DNA of 47,711 nucleotides from JBBDRW01 sp040905265 (GTDB taxonomy: Bacteria > Bacteroidota > Rhodothermia > Balneolales > Balneolaceae): contig JBBDRW010000056.1 of the NCBI GenBank assembly GCA_040905265.1, positions 1 to 47,711 on the forward strand. The letters are read 5' to 3'. Positions 43,649 through 47,711 of this stretch are shown in pieces. The position numbers and the translations under genes are program-made. The notes beneath the pieces were generated by a model. That model had not been told where the DNA came from, did no database searches, and saw only the letters and a program-made list of their open reading frames with translations. Position 1 is the stretch's first letter, and every line of letters begins with the position of its first letter.

Positions 43649-45115
43649 TCAGGAATCGGTAAATGAGAGCGCAAGCCCCAATGCCTCAACCAGTGCACCG
43701 GCTTTGTTCCGGGTCTCCTCATACTCCATCTCCGGGTCGCTGTCCGCCACAATGCCGGCACCGGCCTGGATAAAGATCCGGTCATCGGTCGCCACCATCG
43801 TCCGGATCGCAATGCAGGTATCCATATTCCCGGAAAAGTCAAAGTAACCGACCGCTCCCGCATACGGGCCGCGCTTGGTCGGCTCCATCTCGTCAATAAT
43901 CTCCATCGCCCGGATCTTCGGCGCCCCGCTGACGGTTCCGGCCGGGAAACACTGCATCAATGCATCCACCGAACTCATCCCTGGCTGAAGGGTTCCGCTC
44001 ACATCCGAGACGATGTGCATCACGTGGGAGTAGCGCTCAATCACCTGGTTTCGCTCCAACACGACCGAACCCGCCTCACAAACCCTGGAGAGATCATTCC
44101 GGCCCAGATCCACCAGCATGATGTGCTCGGCCACCTCCTTCGGGTCATTCTTCAGATCCTCCTCAAAAGCCAGATCCTCCTCCTGCGTCTTGCCTCGCGG
44201 ACGTGTGCCGGCAATCGGCAGCAGCTGCGCCTTCTCATGCTGGACCCGTACCAGCACCTCCGGGGAGGAACCGATCAGGGAGAAGCCGTCAAAATCGAGA
44301 TAGAACAGATAGGGAGACGGGTTGACCATCCGCAGAGCCCGGTAGAGCATAAAACGATCCCCCTTGTAGGGAACCTCAAACCGCTGGGAGAGCACCACCT
44401 GGAAGATATCGCCTTCGTAGATATACTCCCTCGCCTTCTGCACCATCTCCTTGAACCGCTCCTTCGTGATATTACTGGAGAGCTTCTCCTTCTCCAGCTC
44501 AATCGAAGAGGCTGCCGTCTGTACCTGCTTCAGGGACTCCTCCAGTTTCTTCAGCGACTCATTGGCGTTCCCCCAGGCCGCTTCAAGATCCGTATCCTCA
44601 TCCAGAAACACCGTCTTCATCAGAACGAGCTGCTGCTTCACATGGTCAAAGGCGATGATCTCATCATAAAAAGCCCAGATTGCTTCGGGAAGCGGGACAT
44701 CTTGTTCAGGGACATCGGGCAGATCCTCCACTTCCCGGACCGTATCGTAGGAAGAAAATCCGACCGCTCCCCCGGTGAGGCGTGGAAGGTCGGGCAGGTC
44801 CGGCTCGCGGAAGGCGGTTGTCAACTGCCGAAGAACATCGAAATAGTCTCCCTCCGGCTGTTCACTCTCCCCATCCCTCTCCAGCCGCACCTCCTCCCCG
44901 TCAAATATCAATACCTGATAGGGATTGCGCCCAAGAAACGAGTACCTCGCCAGCTGTTCACCCCCCTCTACCGATTCCAACAGGAAGGGATAGGAGGCGT
45001 CGTCCCGAATGGACAAAAAGACCGATACCGGCGTCATAACATCGGCCAGCATCCTCCGGCTGACCGGAATGGCATTACAGCTTTCAGCCAGTTTTCTAAA
45101 TGTTTCAAAATCCAT
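43649..45115 (-). CDS. trpE: Anthranilate synthase component I
   Basis: 488 residues from the ATG at 45113-45115 (MDFETFRKLAES). The frame is open upstream but only a TTG is available. LLES at 45-48 is the tryptophan feedback-inhibition motif. The chorismate-binding domain has IAGTRPRGKTQEED, LVDLGRNDLSRVC, GTVSGAPKIRAMEII and GAGIVADSDPEMEYEET. It makes anthranilate from chorismate with ammonia supplied by TrpG. It is the first structural gene of the operon. A leader with an attenuator lies about 140 b upstream, so it is controlled both allosterically and by attenuation. Confidence 0.97.
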   Translation of the reverse strand: MDFETFRKLAESCNAIPVSRRMLADVMTPVSVFLSIRDDASYPFLLESVEGGEQLARYSFLGRNPYQVLIFDGEEVRLERDGESEQPEGDYFDVLRQLTTAFREPDLPDLPRLTGGAVGFSSYDTVREVEDLPDVPEQDVPLPEAIWAFYDEIIAFDHVKQQLVLMKTVFLDEDTDLEAAWGNANESLKKLEESLKQVQTAASSIELEKEKLSSNITKERFKEMVQKAREYIYEGDIFQVVLSQRFEVPYKGDRFMLYRALRMVNPSPYLFYLDFDGFSLIGSSPEVLVRVQHEKAQLLPIAGTRPRGKTQEEDLAFEEDLKNDPKEVAEHIMLVDLGRNDLSRVCEAGSVVLERNQVIERYSHVMHIVSDVSGTLQPGMSSVDALMQCFPAGTVSGAPKIRAMEIIDEMEPTKRGPYAGAVGYFDFSGNMDTCIAIRTMVATDDRIFIQAGAGIVADSDPEMEYEETRNKAGALVEALGLALSFTDS

Positions 45116-45254
45116 AGTAAACCACAAAAATGTTCGATCCTTTCTCAAATCCGCAACCCGGAATCACTGCCCGGACCTGCCACCCAAACCAAATTGGAGT
45201 CTGTACATCCCGGATTGCGGGGTGTTACAGGAGTCCTTGCCAAAACCTGAACAT

Positions 45255-45289
45255 AAAAAAACCCGCTTCAGGGATCTGCAGCGGGTTTT
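45255..45289 (-). terminator. trp operon attenuator: intrinsic terminator in the leader
   Basis: On the minus strand, arm AAAACCCGCT (45280-45289) pairs with AGCGGGTTTT (45258-45267). An inner CAG/CTG pair closes the loop ATCC. Seven T (45255-45261) follow. It lies between the Trp-rich leader peptide and trpE. Its left arm contains CCCGCTGC (45278-45285), which can instead pair with GCAGTGGG (45329-45336) as an antiterminator. Confidence 0.88.
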
Positions 45290-45336
45290 GAGAAAATGTT
45301 TGTGTTCAATTCAACTGTTCACAGTCTGCCCACTGC
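45278..45336 (-). promoter_or_regulatory. trp antiterminator stem (leader regions 2 and 3)
   Basis: GCAGTGGG (45329-45336) and CCCGCTGC (45278-45285) form 8 bp including one G-U pair. This pairing excludes the terminator. Region 2 can also be sequestered by leader sequence near the Trp codons (GCCG with CGGC, and TGCCT with GGGCA), giving the classic alternative folding set. Drawn by eye; no energies were computed. Confidence 0.7.
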
Positions 45337-45338
45337 CG

Positions 45339-45389
45339 CTATCTGAGAGTCGGCCACCACCAGGCAATACGAGCTGAATTGATTTTCAT
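45339..45389 (-). CDS. trpL: trp operon leader peptide with three consecutive Trp codons
   Basis: A 16-residue peptide, MKINSARIAWWWPTLR, read from the ATG at 45387-45389 to a TAG at 45339-45341. Residues 10-12 are three adjacent TGG codons. It lies upstream of, and in the same direction as, trpE, and is followed by an antiterminator/terminator pair. When Trp-tRNA is scarce a ribosome should stall on the TGG run and free region 2 to pair with region 3, so that transcription continues into trpE. It is too short for ordinary gene calling. No Shine-Dalgarno is visible, and the putative -10 box is only about 11 b upstream. Confidence 0.88.
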   Translation of the reverse strand: MKINSARIAWWWPTLR

Positions 45390-45400
45390 AACGCAAGGAA

Positions 45401-45427
45401 ACTATAAGAAGTGGTAGTGAAAAGCAA
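45401..45427 (-). promoter_or_regulatory. Putative trp operon promoter
   Basis: TTGCTT (45422-45427) and TATAGT (45401-45406) on the minus strand, 15 nt apart, slightly short for sigma70. It would give a very short leader before the trpL ATG. The region from 45428 to the intI stop shows no gene and no clear terminator for intI. Confidence 0.4.
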
Positions 45428-45663
45428 CGGGTTTTTTTGATTGTGCCGGATGATCACGACTTCAATGTCCGGAAGTATGAGCTGTACAAGTTTTAGCAGC
45501 TTCTGTTCAAATCTATGGACAGTTCAACTTTTTTAATTATTCACCGGCCGATCACCTCATTTCGCACCCTAATGAGTTTCACCGATTACCAAAGAAACAA
45601 CTGATGACAATTTAACCAACTACATCTCTCAATACCACCGAGAAACATTCAGCTCAACTCTGC

Positions 45664-46629
45664 TTACACCATCCGGTCCAGAGGGCTCATAACACCACGA
45701 CCACCCCTGTTCAAAACATGGGTGTATATCATTGTCGTTTCCACTCTCTTGTGCCCAAGTAATTCCTGAACTGTACGGATATCATAACCATGTCCAAGCA
45801 AGTGGGTAGCAAATGAGTGTCTGAATGTATGAGCACTGACCTTTTTGTCAATCCCTGAATTGCGAACGGCCTGTTTAATTCCACGCTGAATAAACGAGTC
45901 TGAAATATGGTAACGGTGCAGAAACCCGGATCTCGGATCTTTTCTGCGATATCTGGATGGAAATAAATACTGCCAGGCATACTCCCGGTCTATACCAGGG
46001 TATTTACGATTCAGTGCTTTCGGCAGCAGAGTCTGTCCCCACCCTCTTTTAAGGTCTTTATCATGTAACTTTTTAACAGCCCTTTTCTGGCGTTCCAACT
46101 CGGTCAACAGAGATTCCGGAAGCATAGTCATTCGATCTTTCAACCCCTTACCGCTTCTCACTGTGATCTGTTTATACTCAAAATCAAGATCCAGTATTCG
46201 CAACCGTAAAACTTCCGAAATTCTCAATCCGCTTCCATACATCAATAACGTTGCAAGCTTCGAAACACCGCTCATCAAACCGATTATTCTCTTCGCTTCA
46301 TTTTCAGACAACACAACAGGCTTGCGTTCTGGCTTCTTCGCACGCTTTAAATTGTCAAGCGAATTCACAGGGATATTCAAAACATGCTTATAAAGAAAAA
46401 TGATTGCACACAGTGCCTGATTTTGAGTCGATGCTGCTACATTTCGTCTTTCTGCCAAATAGTTGAGATATGAAACGATCTCCTCTTTACCCAATTCTTT
46501 CGGATGTTTCAATTCGTGAAACCTTATAAATCGAACTACCCATTGGATATAGGTCTTTTCCGTCCGATAACTGTAATTTCTACGCCTGATTTCAGTACGG
46601 ATACTGGAAAGCAGTGTTGATTGTGCCAT
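45664..46629 (-). CDS. intI: Integron integrase (IntI-type tyrosine recombinase)
   Basis: 321 residues. N-terminal SAM-like DNA-binding part (about 1-95), then the catalytic domain with R136 (GSGLRISEVL), K161 (RSGKGLKDR), H267 and R270 (SAHTFRHSFATHLL), H293 (ELLGHKRVETTM) and nucleophile Y302 (IYTHVLNRGG). The stretch from about 188 to 238 (KRGWGQTLLPKALNRKYPG, then WQYLFPSRYRRKDPRSG) is the extra segment that separates integron integrases from XerC/D. It recombines attI with folded single-stranded attC sites. It is divergent from the cassette at 46828, the standard integron layout, and looks intact. Confidence 0.96.
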   Translation of the reverse strand: MAQSTLLSSIRTEIRRRNYSYRTEKTYIQWVVRFIRFHELKHPKELGKEEIVSYLNYLAERRNVAASTQNQALCAIIFLYKHVLNIPVNSLDNLKRAKKPERKPVVLSENEAKRIIGLMSGVSKLATLLMYGSGLRISEVLRLRILDLDFEYKQITVRSGKGLKDRMTMLPESLLTELERQKRAVKKLHDKDLKRGWGQTLLPKALNRKYPGIDREYAWQYLFPSRYRRKDPRSGFLHRYHISDSFIQRGIKQAVRNSGIDKKVSAHTFRHSFATHLLGHGYDIRTVQELLGHKRVETTMIYTHVLNRGGRGVMSPLDRMV

Positions 46630-46675
46630 TTCTTTTTTTAGTTATGATCCCATTCTCCAGGAAACCTTACACACG

Positions 46676-46704
46676 ATTATATATTATCCTTCCACATTAT
46701 CAGG
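46676..46704 (-). promoter_or_regulatory. Putative intI promoter
   Basis: Perfect TATAAT (46676-46681, minus), 17-nt spacer and a weak CCTGAT (46699-46704) at -35. The -35 box lies within the left arm of the inverted repeat at 46697-46732, so a bound repressor or activator there would control integrase expression. Confidence 0.45.
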
Positions 46705-46732
46705 ATTTCATGGGCTTTAGAAATCCTGATAA
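46697..46732. repeat. Perfect 12-bp inverted repeat overlapping the intI promoter (operator candidate)
   Basis: TTATCAGGATTT (46697-46708) and AAATCCTGATAA (46721-46732) around a 12-nt spacer. No T-tract follows on either strand. It does not fit the CTGT-N8-ACAG LexA box known from other integrons. Confidence 0.75.
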
Positions 46733-46755
46733 ATAGTCACATTTATCTGTTTTTA

Positions 46756-46784
46756 TTGCATATTGAAAGGACATCATCTATTAT
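46756..46784 (+). promoter_or_regulatory. Putative cassette promoter (Pc)
   Basis: TTGCAT (46756-46761), 17-nt spacer, TATTAT (46779-46784), pointing into the cassette. Transcription would begin near 46791, before the attI crossover point, as expected for a promoter that drives whichever cassette is inserted first. Confidence 0.5.
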
Positions 46785-46814
46785 ACTGCCGTATTATCGG
46801 GCTCGGGGCATTCC

Positions 46815-46833
46815 GCTCAATTGTATGTTATAG
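46815..46833 (+). other. attI simple site (integron insertion point)
   Basis: L site GCTCAAT (46815-46821, six of seven to RYYYAAC), a 5-b spacer, and R site GTTATAG (46827-46833). The expected crossover is between G46827 and T46828. The assignment rests on position beside intI and on the exact complementarity of 46827-46836 to the start of the attC at 47654. The R site departs from strict GTTRRRY, as chromosomal integron sites often do. Confidence 0.72.
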
Positions 46834-46854
46834 TGCTAAAATGAAATAATAGTT

Positions 46855-47643
46855 ATGGCTAATATTTGGATTACATATGCTTGGAAAGATAACGAGGCGG
46901 GAGATATAGATTATATCGCCCAGGAACTTGAGTCATCTGGCTTAACTGTAAAACTAGATCGATGGAATATTAGTGCTGGAAAAAGATTGTGGGAGCAAAT
47001 ATCAAACTTCATAACTGATCAAAATGAAAGTGATGCATGGTTGCTTATAGCAACATCAAATAGTTTAGAGAGTGAGCCTTGCAAAGAGGAATTTGCCTAT
47101 GCGCTACAGAGGGCTTTAGAATCTCGAGGAATAGAATTTCCTGTAATTGCACTTTTTTTAGGTGATGTGGATAATTCGCTAATTCCGCCAGCTATCAAAA
47201 CAAGGTTATTTGTTAGTATTACAGACCCTGATTGGAAAGAAAGAATTGTAGCAGCTGCCGAAGGTAGGCAACATGAATCATCAAGAAAACAGGTTGATCC
47301 ATTCTACTTGAAAATTCATAATCAAAAAAGTGGAAAGAAGACAATAGCAATTGAAGTTCGTCCAAGAGCAGGAGTTTGGGCTCCATTTGTAGCTGCAATT
47401 CCGCTTAATGAAAAAGATGATGTAGATCCAAGTATTATGATAGGGCCAAGTAATGTTCCAACTGGTTCTGGTATGTTAGTCAATACTGGTTCAGAAAACA
47501 GTCCTGATAATAGATATTGGGTAATGGGAGCAGGGAATCAAGCAACTCCCACACAAAGCTACTACATTTGGTGTAATAAATTACCAAGTGAATTGATTTT
47601 TGGGGTTAATAATGGATCACCACAATATCGAGTTCAGTTTTAA
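46855..47643 (+). CDS. TIR-domain protein with an unrecognised C-terminal domain (cassette gene)
   Basis: 262 residues. Residues 1 to about 138 form a TIR fold: IWITYAWKDNEAGDIDYIAQ at the start (box 1), GLTVKLDRWNI (box 2-like), and SNSLESEPCKEEFAYAL, where C76-x-x-E79 matches the C-x-x-E pattern with the NAD-cleaving Glu of active TIR enzymes. Residues about 148-262 (from DPFYLKIHNQKSGKKTIAIE) look beta-rich and match no family I know. This half may sense a trigger or assemble a filament. Bacterial TIR proteins often deplete NAD or make cyclic ADP-ribose signals in anti-phage defence. That role is inferred here. The gene is AT-rich, fitting recent acquisition. Confidence 0.85.
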   Translation: MANIWITYAWKDNEAGDIDYIAQELESSGLTVKLDRWNISAGKRLWEQISNFITDQNESDAWLLIATSNSLESEPCKEEFAYALQRALESRGIEFPVIALFLGDVDNSLIPPAIKTRLFVSITDPDWKERIVAAAEGRQHESSRKQVDPFYLKIHNQKSGKKTIAIEVRPRAGVWAPFVAAIPLNEKDDVDPSIMIGPSNVPTGSGMLVNTGSENSPDNRYWVMGAGNQATPTQSYYIWCNKLPSELIFGVNNGSPQYRVQF

Positions 47644-47653
47644 TTAATAAAAG

Positions 47654-47711
47654 GCACTATAACATATATATGGCCTCCAAAGTCAAGTGACAATACGCTT
47701 CCCTGGTAAGA
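47654..47711 (+). other. attC recombination site, left half (cut by window edge)
   Basis: Begins GCACTATAAC (47654-47663), the exact reverse complement of GTTATAGTGC at 46827-46836. CTATAAC is the R'' box. The L'' box and the variable terminal structure would follow from about 47669, and the complementary L'-R' half lies outside the window. Confidence 0.72.

Larger units (their letters stand above)
45664..47711. mobile_element. Chromosomal integron platform with first cassette (runs past right edge)
   Basis: Integrase gene, divergent promoter region, attI-like site and the first gene cassette in canonical order. The cassette is visibly more AT-rich than the trp genes next door. The total number of cassettes cannot be seen because the window ends inside the first attC. 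Confidence 0.9.
46828..47711 (+). mobile_element. First integron gene cassette (TIR cassette), 3' end cut by window
   Basis: From the crossover base T46828 to the attC beginning at 47654, containing a single gene. The gene starts 27 b after the junction, with almost no leader, as is usual in cassettes. A two-codon frame (ATG AAA TAA, 46841-46849) precedes the gene start by 5 b. Confidence 0.8.

Noticed and set aside
44015..45250. 411-codon plus-strand open frame opposite trpE and the trp leader
   Set aside because: It lies antisense to the well-conserved trpE and runs across the leader. Its translation has no recognisable pattern, and such frames are common opposite GC-rich codons.
45116..45389. 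T-box riboswitch or TRAP-type control of the trp operon
   Set aside because: No T-box core (AGGGUGGNACCGCG-like) and no series of (G/U)AG repeats are visible. The Trp-rich leader peptide and alternative stems explain the region better.
45664..46629. XerC/XerD or phage integrase
   Set aside because: The extra segment around residues 188-238 and the adjacent attI/attC layout are specific to integron integrases.
46697..46732. LexA box controlling intI
   Set aside because: The palindrome lacks CTGT-N8-ACAG, and its arms are 12 b with a 12-nt spacer, unlike known LexA sites. Kept only as an unassigned operator candidate.

Overview
The window looks like a stretch of chromosome from a member of the FCB group, most likely Balneolota/Rhodothermota. 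The support is a secreted protease ending in a type IX secretion sorting domain with a YPNPF motif, a DUF4837 lipoprotein, many lipoproteins with short signal peptides, and little sign of Shine-Dalgarno sequences before start codons. This placement is inference, because there is no rRNA in the window. Genes are packed tightly on both strands with few gaps over 300 b. No tRNA, rRNA or CRISPR array was seen.

Layout. 1-9.2 kb: housekeeping genes (recQ cut by the left edge, a nucleoside-type MFS permease, an MgtC/DUF4010 membrane protein, nfo, an M3 peptidase lipoprotein, a lytic transglycosylase, ppa, prfA). 9.4-13.5 kb: purK-purE with an intrinsic terminator, an orphan winged-helix protein, a TIM-barrel lipoprotein and a VOC protein. 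13.4-20.7 kb: a tandem two-domain glycosyltransferase facing a four-gene run of membrane protein, glycosyltransferase, a cyclase-like DUF3095 protein and a GAF/histidine-kinase-like protein whose ATP site looks dead. 20.8-31.2 kb: tmk, a PspC protein, polA, a membrane-tethered PP2C phosphatase, a secreted reprolysin-type protease, an aldo/keto reductase and a SPOR lipoprotein.

31.2-45.4 kb is one continuous minus-strand block. It starts with a trp leader peptide carrying three consecutive Trp codons and a terminator/antiterminator pair. It then runs trpE-trpS-trpG-trpD-trpC-trpF-trpB-trpA, a DUF4837 lipoprotein, and bioF-bioH-bioC-bioD-bioA. No terminator was seen inside the block, so Trp-tRNA charging may control tryptophan synthesis, the tryptophanyl-tRNA synthetase and possibly biotin synthesis together.

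45.7-47.7 kb is the start of a chromosomal integron. An integron-type tyrosine recombinase (IntI) diverges from an attI-like simple site, and the first cassette encodes a TIR-domain protein with an unrecognised C-terminal domain. The cassette's first bases (TTATAGTGC after the G of attI) are exactly complementary to the start of the attC that follows the gene, as expected for a true cassette. The rest of the attC and the cassette array lie past the right edge. This is the most likely place for an undescribed, possibly anti-phage, system.

Dispersed intergenic elements are also present: a family built on GGAGGCTTTG, two closely related ~40-bp palindromes, and iterated ATTCTG/AGTCAGG strings.
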